Shown piece after piece: positions 29,180 through 36,268 of a stretch of DNA of 44,563 bases; within the stretch, counting starts at the first letter, position 1, and the number at the start of each line of letters is the position of its first letter. This stretch comes from Staphylococcus petrasii (GTDB lineage: Bacteria; Bacillota; Bacilli; Staphylococcales; Staphylococcaceae): contig NZ_PPRC01000056.1 in assembly GCF_002902565.1 (NCBI RefSeq), positions 1-44,563 on the forward strand, given 5' to 3'. Made by a program: the position numbers and the translations under genes. The notes under the pieces are model-generated. The model was not told the DNA's origin. It saw only the letters and a list, made by a program, of their open reading frames with translations, and did no database searches.

Positions 29180-29581
29180 TTAAACTTCCATTAATGATTT
29201 TAGACTTTCTTCGAATAATTGATATCTTTTCTTAATATTATTAGTAATAAAATCAAGTAATTCATCTTTATCTGCTTTTTTATTCTCATTAAAATGAATG
29301 ATTACTGTGCGTTCATCATCTAAAGGACGTTCTTTGTAAATCCATTCAGAATGAACTAAATTATTGTAAGTACGCGTTCTTTTATACGCTTTGATGCTAA
29401 CGTAACTATCCATTTCCTTTAATGTCATAGGTCCCTTGTCCCATAACGTTAATAAAATTAACACTTCTTCTTTCGTTAAGTCATAATTTTCATAAATCGT
29501 TTTGAATACAGAATTAATTTCTTTACACAAATCCTCTAATTGCAATATCATCGTTACATTTTCATTAGCTTGATTAGTCAA
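29180..29581 (-). CDS. rot: Rot-like SarA/MarR-family transcriptional regulator
   Basis: A winged-helix DNA-binding protein. The signature [39 protein letters not shown] and [20 protein letters not shown] closely follows S. aureus Rot, the repressor of toxins that RNAIII silences, and the place beside ytqB and the lysophospholipase-like gene is the same. ATG at 29599 is also the ribosome-binding site itself (ATGAAGGAGG), whereas TTG at 29581 stands eight bases behind GGAGG-type sequence and yields 133 residues, the length of Rot with no gaps in the N-terminal alignment; TTG is therefore chosen. Targets in this species are not predictable. A 5' region of about 280 bases precedes it. Confidence 0.88.
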   Translation of the reverse strand: MTNQANENVTMILQLEDLCKEINSVFKTIYENYDLTKEEVLILLTLWDKGPMTLKEMDSYVSIKAYKRTRTYNNLVHSEWIYKERPLDDERTVIIHFNENKKADKDELLDFITNNIKKRYQLFEESLKSLMEV

Positions 29582-29599
29582 GGCAGCCCCCTCCTTCAT

Positions 29600-29867
29600 G
29601 TTAATAACCCTATCTCTTTAAATTCATGATATGATTTTGACACTTCTAACCCTGATAAATAGCCATAATACTCTTTGTTTATACTTAATAATACACTTAA
29701 ATCTATATGTAAAAATGTTTGTTTTTTATATAAAACTACAAACTTTTAAACATGCAATTTCAATAAAATTTTATAAATTTATCCAATTAAAATATACCAA
29801 TTCTCTTAACTTTATTCAACATTCATTATTAAGTTTTAAGCTTATTAAGTACGGAATTTTTATAAAA
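29600..29867 (-). other. AT-rich region upstream of rot
   Basis: This stretch holds no plausible gene on either strand. Its base composition is over 75 percent A+T by eye, as is usual for SarA-family control regions. I see no clear sigma-A promoter pair. The rot start region (ribosome-binding site plus loop-like GGAGGGGGC) is C/G-rich by contrast; in S. aureus that part of rot mRNA is the antisense target of RNAIII. Confidence 0.4.
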
Positions 29868-29920
29868 AAAATCAGGATCTCCCCTCTTTGTTCCGCAAAG
29901 ATTAGCAATCCTGATTCTTC
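29866..29920 (-). terminator. Intrinsic terminator of the alpha/beta hydrolase gene
   Basis: Minus-strand arms AATCAGGAT and ATCCTGATT are followed by eight T residues; the loop also contains CTTTG/CAAAG arms. It lies about ten bases past the hydrolase stop. Confidence 0.85.
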
Positions 29921-29928
29921 CCTACTAT

Positions 29929-30756
29929 TTAAATGTCTTCAATCTCTTCTTCTTTTACAATAAATCCCATAGTGTTAACGCTATTGTTTAAAAAAGTTAA
30001 GACATAACGCATTACTTGATCACGTTCTGGCTCATTATGAATTTCATGATAAAGCCCTTCCCAAGCTTTATAGTAAAATTCAGTCGTAGGAAGTTGTTGT
30101 TTTACTTCAATGATTGAACGTGTATCTAATAATTTATCTTCTGTACCATACATTAATAATGTTGGAAGTGGTTTTATATCTTGAATATGTTGCAAAGTGT
30201 CCTTCATTGTCTCAATAATGATGTTATACCATTTGTACGTTACTTTTTTAAGTATTAAACCATCTTGTTTAGTTTCTTCAATAACTTCATCATTACGTGT
30301 TAAATCACTATAATCAATACCTAATTTAAAGCGAGCGTCTTTAGAACCTTTACCAATATTAGAAATGAACATATTTTTACGTGTCTTATTATTCTTTTGT
30401 AATTCGAGCATTGGTGATAGTAATAACATCCCTTCAATTGGTACGTCATTTTTTTCCAAAAGATTTAATAAGATAAGTCCACCTAAACCTACGCCCATGA
30501 CGAAAGTAGGTAATTTATATTCGTTCGCAATTTTAATCCATTCTAAGACACTTTCATGATAAACATTGAAACTCTTTAAATGGCCTTTATTAATACGTGA
30601 GGTTTGTCCTTGTCCTGGCAAATCTCCCATAATCACATGATAGCCATTGCGTCTTAACATTGTAATAACATACGCATAACGCCCTGTATGTTCTAAAATA
30701 TTATGTACTATGACTACTACGCCTTTAGCGTCTTGTTCTGTTTCCCACTTCCACAT
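29929..30756 (-). CDS. YtpA-like alpha/beta hydrolase without the usual nucleophile serine
   Basis: The 275-residue protein is an orthologue by position and sequence of B. subtilis YtpA, a lysophospholipase/monoacylglycerol-lipase type enzyme. The start at ATG 30756 (MWKWETE) has GAAGGGATT upstream, against an earlier ATG without one. The fold's landmarks are VIVHNILEHTGRY, GDLPGQGQTSR, the elbow FVMGVGLGGLILL at about residues 93-105, LLMYGTEDKLLD (Asp) and GLYHEIHNEPER (His). The elbow reads GVGLG where active members have GxSxG, and HN replaces the usual HG of the oxyanion strand. It may be non-hydrolytic or use another residue. Single-gene unit with its own terminator. Confidence 0.85.
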   Translation of the reverse strand: MWKWETEQDAKGVVVIVHNILEHTGRYAYVITMLRRNGYHVIMGDLPGQGQTSRINKGHLKSFNVYHESVLEWIKIANEYKLPTFVMGVGLGGLILLNLLEKNDVPIEGMLLLSPMLELQKNNKTRKNMFISNIGKGSKDARFKLGIDYSDLTRNDEVIEETKQDGLILKKVTYKWYNIIIETMKDTLQHIQDIKPLPTLLMYGTEDKLLDTRSIIEVKQQLPTTEFYYKAWEGLYHEIHNEPERDQVMRYVLTFLNNSVNTMGFIVKEEEIEDI

Positions 30757-30918
30757 ATCTATTAATCCCTTCATACTTAAATTCCAACAACAATATTATA
30801 TCAGATAATTCAATATGATTGGTGTTTGTCACCCATCTTCGAAGTATCTTTAATTTAAATATTTTAGTTATAAAATAAACATAAGTGTAAATATACATTA
30901 GAAATACTTTTCTGATAA

Positions 30919-30936
30919 TTGAAAACGCTTTCTCAA
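30919..30936 (+). promoter_or_regulatory. CcpA-binding cre site upstream of the proline dehydrogenase gene
   Basis: TTGAAAACGCTTTCTCAA is a near-palindrome with one mismatch to the 14-base core consensus TGWNANCGNTNWCA. It lies about 60-80 bases upstream of the start codon, just before a possible promoter (TTGATT at 30939-30944). Proline catabolism is known to be repressed through CcpA in S. aureus. Confidence 0.7.
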
Positions 30937-30997
30937 CTTTGATTTTCATGCTAAACTAAATACAAATAAACGATTTGTGGGTAATGGAGGAATTTAA

Positions 30998-31999
30998 ATG
31001 TCACTTTTCAGAGATTTTTTTATTGCTTTATCTAATAATACATATTTAAATGAAACAGCTAAAAGACTTGGACCTCGCATGGGCGCAGATAAAGTTGTTG
31101 CAGGTAATACGATTGAACAACTTATAGATACAATTCAAAGGTTAAATGACAAAAATATCGAAGTTACTGTAGATAACTTAGGAGAATTTGTGGGTACAGA
31201 AGCTGAAGCTAACCAAGCTAAAAATGAAATTCTTGAAGTTATGCAAGCAGTAAAAGACTATGATGTTGATGCTCACATGTCTGTTAAAATAAGTTCTTTA
31301 GGCGCAGAATTTGATTTAAACTTAGCTTATGAAAATTTAAGAGAAATCCTTTTAAAAGCAGACGAATTTGATAAAATGCATATTAATATTGATACTGAAA
31401 AATATAAAAGCTTACAACAAATTATCGAAGTTCTTGATAGATTAAAAGGTGAATTTAAAAATGTTGGTACAGTAATTCAAGCATACTTATATGATGCTAG
31501 TGATTTACTTGATAAATATCCTGACTTACGCCTACGCCTAGTTAAAGGTGCTTATAAAGAAGAAGAAGATATTGCATATCAAACTAAAGAAGAAATTGAT
31601 GCGAACTATATTAGACTTATTGAAAAACGTTTGCTAAATGCTAAAAACTTCACATCTATCGCAACACATGACGATAAAATCATCAATCACGTTAAACAAT
31701 TTGCAAAAGATCATCACATTGATAAAGACAGTTTTGAATTCCAAATGTTATATGGTTTCCGTAGTGAATTAGCAGAAGAAATAGCTAGAGAAGGCTATCA
31801 CTTCACTATATATGTACCATACGGCAATGATTGGTTCGGTTATTTCATGCGTCGACTTGCAGAACGCCCACAAAACTTAGCATTAGCTTATCAAGAATTT
31901 GTTTCAACAGAAACATTGAAAAAAGTAAGCCTTGTTAGTGCAATTGGTATAGGTAGTTTAGCTATCTTATCAGGAGTTACAAAATTGCTAAGAAAATAA
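30998..31999 (+). CDS. putA: Proline dehydrogenase
   Basis: This FAD enzyme oxidises L-proline to pyrroline-5-carboxylate and passes electrons to the respiratory chain. The 333-residue monofunctional protein has the PRODH barrel with VKISSLGAEFD, the LRLRLVKGAYKE strand near residue 180, YGFRSELAEEIA and the substrate-binding YGNDWFGYFMRRLAERPQN near 286. The C-terminus ends in a hydrophobic stretch with KLLRK that may contact the membrane. The P5C dehydrogenase needed for the next step is not in this window. AATGGAGG precedes the ATG. A cre site upstream implies catabolite repression. It ends at a strong terminator next to the repeat locus. Confidence 0.95.
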   Translation: MSLFRDFFIALSNNTYLNETAKRLGPRMGADKVVAGNTIEQLIDTIQRLNDKNIEVTVDNLGEFVGTEAEANQAKNEILEVMQAVKDYDVDAHMSVKISSLGAEFDLNLAYENLREILLKADEFDKMHINIDTEKYKSLQQIIEVLDRLKGEFKNVGTVIQAYLYDASDLLDKYPDLRLRLVKGAYKEEEDIAYQTKEEIDANYIRLIEKRLLNAKNFTSIATHDDKIINHVKQFAKDHHIDKDSFEFQMLYGFRSELAEEIAREGYHFTIYVPYGNDWFGYFMRRLAERPQNLALAYQEFVSTETLKKVSLVSAIGIGSLAILSGVTKLLRK

Positions 32000-32044
32000 A
32001 TATTAAGAATTGAAATGTCAGCTATGTTTTAATTCTTATACATA

Positions 32045-32100
32045 AGGCACCTCGTTAATTTAATGATCTACATTAAATTAACGAAGTGCCCTATTTTTTT
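32045..32100 (+). terminator. Intrinsic terminator of the proline dehydrogenase gene
   Basis: Arms GGCACCTCGTTAATTTAAT and ATTAAATTAACGAAGTGCC (one mismatch) with a 7-base loop are followed by CTATTTTTTT. A T run is lacking on the other strand. Confidence 0.92.
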
Positions 32101-32123
32101 AAGTATTTAATTATAAAATATAA

Positions 32124-32210
32124 ATGAACGTAAGTGTTCACACACTTACGTAAGTAGTTCTAAGATAGATTACGAAGTGTAGTTGTGGAGACTCCTAGTG
32201 GAAAAGAAAG
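32124..32210 (+). repeat. Intergenic repeat unit A (about 85 bp)
   Basis: The first 43 bases (32124-32166) are identical to 44479-44521. The unit starts with a hairpin (CGTAAGTG / CACTTACG), then TAGTTCTAAGAT, an ACGAA stretch, GTTG, GACTC-like sequence and GGAAAAGAAAG. It lies between the convergent proline dehydrogenase and ribH genes and contains no ORF with a start signal. Confidence 0.92.
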
Positions 32211-32456
32211 AGCCTCAAGACTACAGGCTTGAGCCTTTCCCACAGGAAAGCGCAACAACTTAAACGAGTAAATAACTATCTAAGAACTACTTTACAAGAC
32301 CAAGGCTCGACCCAGCCCCCTAGGCAAGCATCTCAACTTAAGTGCAATGACAATCCATTTTAGAACGCCTTTACAACACTACAGGCTTAAGCCTTTCCCG
32401 CAAGAAAGCGTCGCAACAAAATGAGTAACATTCATTTTAGAACTGCTTTAGAGACG
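32211..32456 (-). repeat. Opposite-orientation and partial repeat units in the putA-ribH gap
   Basis: Three copies of the TTCTAAGAT-type core occur in reverse orientation at 32276-32290, 32356-32369 and 32433-32446. A 33-base segment with ACTACAGGCTT and CCTTTCCC at 32220-32252 recurs at 32378-32410 with three differences. The core at 32154-32168 and that at 32276-32290 are inverted copies (14 of 15 bases), making a 137-bp imperfect inverted repeat. No coding potential is evident. Confidence 0.85.
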
Positions 32457-32479
32457 GATCCCCAAGAACGCACAATAAA

Positions 32480-32938
32480 TTAAAATTGTTTAAGTAAGTT
32501 AGCCATTTCAATCGCACTAACTGCCGCTTCAGCACCTTTGTTACCTGCTTTAGTACCTGCACGTTCAACCGCTTGCTCAATACTCTCAGTTGTTAAAACA
32601 CCAAAAATAACTGGTGTATCAGTGACATCGTTAGCTTTAGATACTCCTTTCGCCACTTCATTACATACATAATCATAATGTGACGTAGCACCTCTAATTA
32701 CACAACCTAGTGTTATAACTGCATCATATTCCCCTTTTTGAGCTAGTTTTTTCGCAACTAAAGGAATTTCAAATGCACCTGGTACATAAGCCACATCGAT
32801 ATTATTTTCATCAACGCCATGTCTGATTAATGTATCTTGTGCGCCATCTAAAAGACGACCTGTAATAAAATCATTAAATCTACTTACAACTACCGCAATT
32901 TTTAAATCCGTACCTACTAATTTACCTTCAAAGTTCAT
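32480..32938 (-). CDS. ribH: 6,7-dimethyl-8-ribityllumazine synthase
   Basis: RibH condenses 5-amino-6-ribitylaminouracil with dihydroxybutanone phosphate, the penultimate step to riboflavin, in an icosahedral or pentameric assembly. The 152-residue protein has [10 protein letters not shown], the phosphate/substrate loop [25 protein letters not shown] with the catalytic histidine, and FGVLTTE. Length is normal. GGAGGAG lies upstream of the ATG. It is the last gene of ribD-ribE-ribBA-ribH, 13 bases after ribBA. No intrinsic terminator is seen between its stop and the repeat units immediately downstream. Confidence 0.97.
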   Translation of the reverse strand: MNFEGKLVGTDLKIAVVVSRFNDFITGRLLDGAQDTLIRHGVDENNIDVAYVPGAFEIPLVAKKLAQKGEYDAVITLGCVIRGATSHYDYVCNEVAKGVSKANDVTDTPVIFGVLTTESIEQAVERAGTKAGNKGAEAAVSAIEMANLLKQF

Positions 32939-32951
32939 GTTAAATCTCCTC

Positions 32952-34133
32952 CTATATTAAATGTCCCATTTTAAGTTTTTTTGTTGTCATATAATCATGA
33001 TTGTGTGCTGTTTCCGGAACTATAATTTCCGTACGATCAGCTACTTTAATACCATACTCTTCTAGTCCTTCAAATTTCTTAGGATTATTACTTAATAAAT
33101 TAACTTGTTGTACATTAAAATAATTAAGAATTCGAGCTGCAATGTGATAATCACGTAAATCTTCATCGAAGCCTAATGCTAAATTGGCAGTTACTGTATC
33201 ATGACCACGTTCAATCAATTCGTAAGCACGCAATTTATTGATTAAGCCAATCCCTCTTCCTTCTTGAGGAAGATAAATAATTAAACCACCATGTTCATTA
33301 ATGTAATTCATAGCTGCTTCTAATTGGGCACCACAGTCACAACGTTGACTATGGAAAATATCTCCAGTTAAACATGCAGAATGAATTCTTACATTTTCAG
33401 TACTACGTGGTTCTCCTTTAGCAAGAACAACAATTTCTTCATCTGATAATGAAGATTGAAAACCATACATCTCGAAGTCGCCATTATCTGTTGGCATATT
33501 AACACGTGCTTTTAGTTCAACATCATTCGCTCTTTTTTTACGGTATTCAACTAAACTTTCAATTGTAATCATTTTTAACTGATGCTTTTCCTTAAAGGCT
33601 ACTAAATCTTGGCCTTTCGCCATTGTGCCATCATCATTCATAATTTCACAAATGACACCTGCTGGTTGCGCACCAGTTAAAACAGCTAAATCGACAGCCG
33701 CTTCTGTATGACCCACTCTCTCTAATACACCTTTATCTTTAGCAATTAAAGGGAACAAGTGACCAGGTCTATTGAAACTTTCCGGTGTAGATTCTGGATT
33801 AATTAAAGCACGGGCAGTAGCCATACGATCAAACGCGCTAATACCTGTTGACGTTGATACATGGTCCACACTAACAGTAAAGTTCGTACCAAAATCATCT
33901 GTATTATTACTAACCATTGAAACAAGATTTAAACGATTCGCAATCTCTTTACTTATAGGTGCGCAAATTAATCCTCGGCCATATTGCGCCATAAAATTAA
34001 TCGTGTCATCTTTCATCCATTCTGTTATCGCAATTAAGTCGCCTTCATTCTCACGGTCTTCATCATCCACTACGATAATACTTTCGCCTTTTTTTAAAGC
34101 TTCAAGCGCTATATCGATGTCATCAAACTTCAT
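32952..34133 (-). CDS. ribBA: Bifunctional 3,4-dihydroxy-2-butanone-4-phosphate synthase / GTP cyclohydrolase II
   Basis: The protein supplies both precursors of riboflavin: dihydroxybutanone phosphate from ribulose-5-phosphate and diaminopyrimidine from GTP. The 393-residue product begins at ATG 34133, behind TAGGAGGG. RibB covers about residues 1-200 with [31 protein letters not shown] and [10 protein letters not shown]. RibA covers about 205-393 with [12 protein letters not shown], the zinc cysteines in [20 protein letters not shown] and the C-terminal NNPKK. Both halves retain their key residues. It lies about 20 bases after ribE and 13 before ribH, in the FMN-riboswitch operon. Confidence 0.97.
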   Translation of the reverse strand: MKFDDIDIALEALKKGESIIVVDDEDRENEGDLIAITEWMKDDTINFMAQYGRGLICAPISKEIANRLNLVSMVSNNTDDFGTNFTVSVDHVSTSTGISAFDRMATARALINPESTPESFNRPGHLFPLIAKDKGVLERVGHTEAAVDLAVLTGAQPAGVICEIMNDDGTMAKGQDLVAFKEKHQLKMITIESLVEYRKKRANDVELKARVNMPTDNGDFEMYGFQSSLSDEEIVVLAKGEPRSTENVRIHSACLTGDIFHSQRCDCGAQLEAAMNYINEHGGLIIYLPQEGRGIGLINKLRAYELIERGHDTVTANLALGFDEDLRDYHIAARILNYFNVQQVNLLSNNPKKFEGLEEYGIKVADRTEIIVPETAHNHDYMTTKKLKMGHLI

Positions 34134-34152
34134 ATTATGCCCTCCTAAACTC

Positions 34153-34785
34153 CTAAAAACCAAATGCTTTCAGTTTATCAATTGTTAAATCTGAATCTTT
34201 GGATTTCACGATATTCTCTACATATTTAAAAAGTACGTCTGTTTCTAAATGCACATTATCGCCTATCTTTTTAGAGGAAAGAATTGTAGAACGTCTTGTT
34301 TCAGGAATTAAATGTATATCGAAACTATTACTACGTAAATCAAAGACAGTTAAACTGACGCCATCCACCGTGATAGAACCTTGTTTAACCATTTGTTTAA
34401 TCGTATGAGATGGCGCTTTAATCGTCACGATACGTGAGTTAGGTGTTTCATTCACTTGTGAAATCGTCCCTACTTCATCCACATGACCTAAGACGAAATG
34501 TCCGCCAAAGCGTCCATTCCCTGCCATAGCACGTTCTAAATTCACTTCATCATTTAGTTTTATATTCGATAAATAGGTTTTATTTTCAGTGCCTTTAATC
34601 ACTTGCACAGAAAAATAATTACTGTGGAAATCAATAACCGTTAAACATGCGCCATTGACACTAATTGAGTCGCCGATGTGCATATCCTCTAAAATGCAAT
34701 GACATGCGATATCTAACGTTTTAACAGACTGTTGCGTACGAATGTTTTTTATAGTACCTATCTCTTCAACGATACCTGTAAACAT
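34153..34785 (-). CDS. ribE: Riboflavin synthase, alpha chain
   Basis: RibE dismutates two lumazine molecules into riboflavin and a pyrimidine. The 210-residue protein has two homologous lumazine-binding barrels, about residues 1-97 and 98-195. The first starts MFTGIVEEIGTI and has SVNGACLTV; the second has the matching ITVDGVSLTVFDL. FGGHFVLGHVDEVG lies at the junction. The last residues (about 196-210) form the trimerisation tail. It begins seven bases after ribD, with AAAGAAGTG-type pairing upstream of the ATG. Fed by the RibH reaction two genes on, so the operon carries the whole pathway. Confidence 0.97.
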   Translation of the reverse strand: MFTGIVEEIGTIKNIRTQQSVKTLDIACHCILEDMHIGDSISVNGACLTVIDFHSNYFSVQVIKGTENKTYLSNIKLNDEVNLERAMAGNGRFGGHFVLGHVDEVGTISQVNETPNSRIVTIKAPSHTIKQMVKQGSITVDGVSLTVFDLRSNSFDIHLIPETRRSTILSSKKIGDNVHLETDVLFKYVENIVKSKDSDLTIDKLKAFGF

Positions 34786-34792
34786 ATTTATT

Positions 34793-35836
34793 TCACTTCT
34801 TTCGCAATGTCATTTTAATATTTTGGTGAATTAACTCTGTAGAAATGATTTCAAATTGAGTGGCTTCGTTTAAATCAATCACTTCATCTGTTTGAAAGAA
34901 TTGATATTGACCGGAACCACCTATTATTATCGGGGCATAATAAATAATAAGTTGATTAACATAATTAGTTTGGAGAAATTCTGAAGTAACACGAGGACCT
35001 GCCTCTACAAGTAGCTTTCCAACACCTCTATCATATATGTCAGCTAAGATGTTTGCTAACTTGCATTCCGTTAAATTTATAATATTAATATGTTCAGATG
35101 GACTACTAAGCGATTGATTTTCAGTATAAATCCAAATATCACTAAAGTTATCTTGAAACATTTGTTTTGAGAAATCGATATCGCCACTTTTCGACAATAC
35201 AATTCGAATTGGATGTTTGCCATCTTGAATTCGCGTTGTATATTGTGGGTTATCTGCGTCAACCGTTCCATTACCTGTTAACACGGCATCATGTGAATGT
35301 CTCAATTGATAAACATCTTGTTTCACATATTTATTCGTTATCCATTGGCTTTGACCATTATCGGTTGCTTGTTTGCCATCCAAGGACGTTGAAACTTTTA
35401 AAGTGATTTCAGGAATTTTACTTTCTTTCGCTTTGAAAAAGTCTTTATAAAGCATAGTAGCTTCATCTGAAGGTTGGTACTCAACTTCAATACCAGCATC
35501 TTGTAAAATCTTGTCTCCTTCAGAAGGCAATGTCGTATCTTTCACTGCATAAATAACTTTACTTAGTCCAAATTCAATAATTTTATTCACACATGGTGGC
35601 GTTGAACCATAATGCGTACAAGGTTCTAAAGAAATATAAATCGTGCCGCCTTTAGCCTTCTCTTGGGCCATATCTAAAGCTTGAACTTCGGCATGTTTAT
35701 CGCCTTGTTTTAGATGGGCACCAATGCCTACTATACGGCCATCATTTACAACTACTGAACCTACTGGAGGATTAACACCAGTTTGTCCGTCCACCATCTG
35801 TGCAAGTTGAATTGCATATTGCATGAAATTACTCAA
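34793..35836 (-). CDS. ribD: Bifunctional diaminohydroxyphosphoribosylaminopyrimidine deaminase / 5-amino-6-(5-phosphoribosylamino)uracil reductase
   Basis: RibD performs the second and third steps of riboflavin synthesis. The 347-residue protein has the zinc-dependent deaminase at about 1-145, with HAEVQALDMA (His ligand and catalytic Glu) and EPCTHYGSTPPC (Cys ligands). The NADPH reductase covers about 148-347, with LKVSTSLDGK, SQWITN, LLVEAGPRVTSEFL and IIGG. The start is a TTG at 35836, six bases behind GAGGTGATAATT; a later ATG at codon 5 has no site of its own. First gene of the rib operon, directly downstream of the FMN riboswitch and its terminator. Confidence 0.95.
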   Translation of the reverse strand: MSNFMQYAIQLAQMVDGQTGVNPPVGSVVVNDGRIVGIGAHLKQGDKHAEVQALDMAQEKAKGGTIYISLEPCTHYGSTPPCVNKIIEFGLSKVIYAVKDTTLPSEGDKILQDAGIEVEYQPSDEATMLYKDFFKAKESKIPEITLKVSTSLDGKQATDNGQSQWITNKYVKQDVYQLRHSHDAVLTGNGTVDADNPQYTTRIQDGKHPIRIVLSKSGDIDFSKQMFQDNFSDIWIYTENQSLSSPSEHINIINLTECKLANILADIYDRGVGKLLVEAGPRVTSEFLQTNYVNQLIIYYAPIIIGGSGQYQFFQTDEVIDLNEATQFEIISTELIHQNIKMTLRKK

Positions 35837-35850
35837 ATTATCACCTCAAT

Positions 35851-35892
35851 AAAAAACTCTACGCCTAGAATCTTCATTCAGGCATAGGGAGA
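35851..35892 (-). terminator. Expression-platform terminator of the FMN riboswitch
   Basis: Minus-strand arms CTATGCCTG and TAGGCGTAGAG around a 10-base loop are followed by TTTTTTATT, about 15 bases before the ribD start. FMN binding to the upstream aptamer should favour this stem and stop transcription. Confidence 0.85.
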
Positions 35893-35978
35893 TACATCTA
35901 TAGTTAAATAAGCTTACTACTCACAGTAAACTATCCATATTTAAATAAACGTCTATTCTATCAATAGCGCGTCTTCAT

Positions 35979-36111
35979 TCTTTCTCCCATCCAGACTATT
36001 ACTGTCGGCTCTAGATTCTCACTAGATCAGCCACCTATAACTTCTCAGTTATAAGCAGGTCGCAGGCTTAAATTACTGCCGGTTGGGAATTACACCCTGC
36101 CCCGAAAGAAT
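35979..36111 (-). ncRNA. FMN riboswitch (RFN element) upstream of ribD
   Basis: On the minus strand the conserved RFN blocks occur in order: CGGGGCAGGGTGTAATTCC, CCGGCAGTAA, GCCTGCGACC, a variable stem with TATAACTGAGAAGTTATA, GGTGGCTGATC, GAGCCGACAGT and a closing GTCTGGATGGGAGAA. These fold into the six-stem junction of the class. It senses FMN to shut off the rib operon. Confidence 0.98.
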
Positions 36112-36165
36112 TACTATGAAATTGTGATAACTTAAGAGTTAATGTAGTTAATTACTACACATTTC

Positions 36166-36194
36166 ATCATACGCTTATTTTTAGAAAATTACAA
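36166..36194 (-). promoter_or_regulatory. Promoter of the rib operon
   Basis: Minus-strand TTGTAA (36189-36194) and TATGAT (36166-36171) are 17 bases apart, about 55 bases upstream of the RFN aptamer. The spacer carries AATTTTCTAAAAATA (36176-36190), 13 of 15 matches to the CodY box. A palindrome GTAGTAATTAACTAC lies at 36145-36159, downstream of the -10. Confidence 0.6.
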
Positions 36195-36268
36195 ACAAAG
36201 AAATATAATAACATAGACGATTTAGTCACTAAATGTAGCGTTTTTCAACATTAGGTGCAACTGTAACT

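Noticed and set aside
29631..29963. 110-codon plus-strand frame upstream of rot
   Set aside because: It crosses the hydrolase terminator and gene end, lacks a Shine-Dalgarno sequence and has the composition of AT-rich non-coding DNA.
30725..30949. 74-codon minus-strand frame upstream of the hydrolase gene
   Set aside because: It overlaps the hydrolase start and the cre/promoter region of putA, and no ribosome-binding site precedes its ATG.
32124..32456. CRISPR array or tRNA-like gene in the repeat region
   Set aside because: There are no regularly spaced identical repeats with unique spacers, no cas genes, and no cloverleaf with an acceptor and T-loop; units vary and occur in both orientations.
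32124..32456. Insertion sequence remnant
   Set aside because: No transposase frame or target-site duplication could be recognised, so only a repeat-family label is justified.
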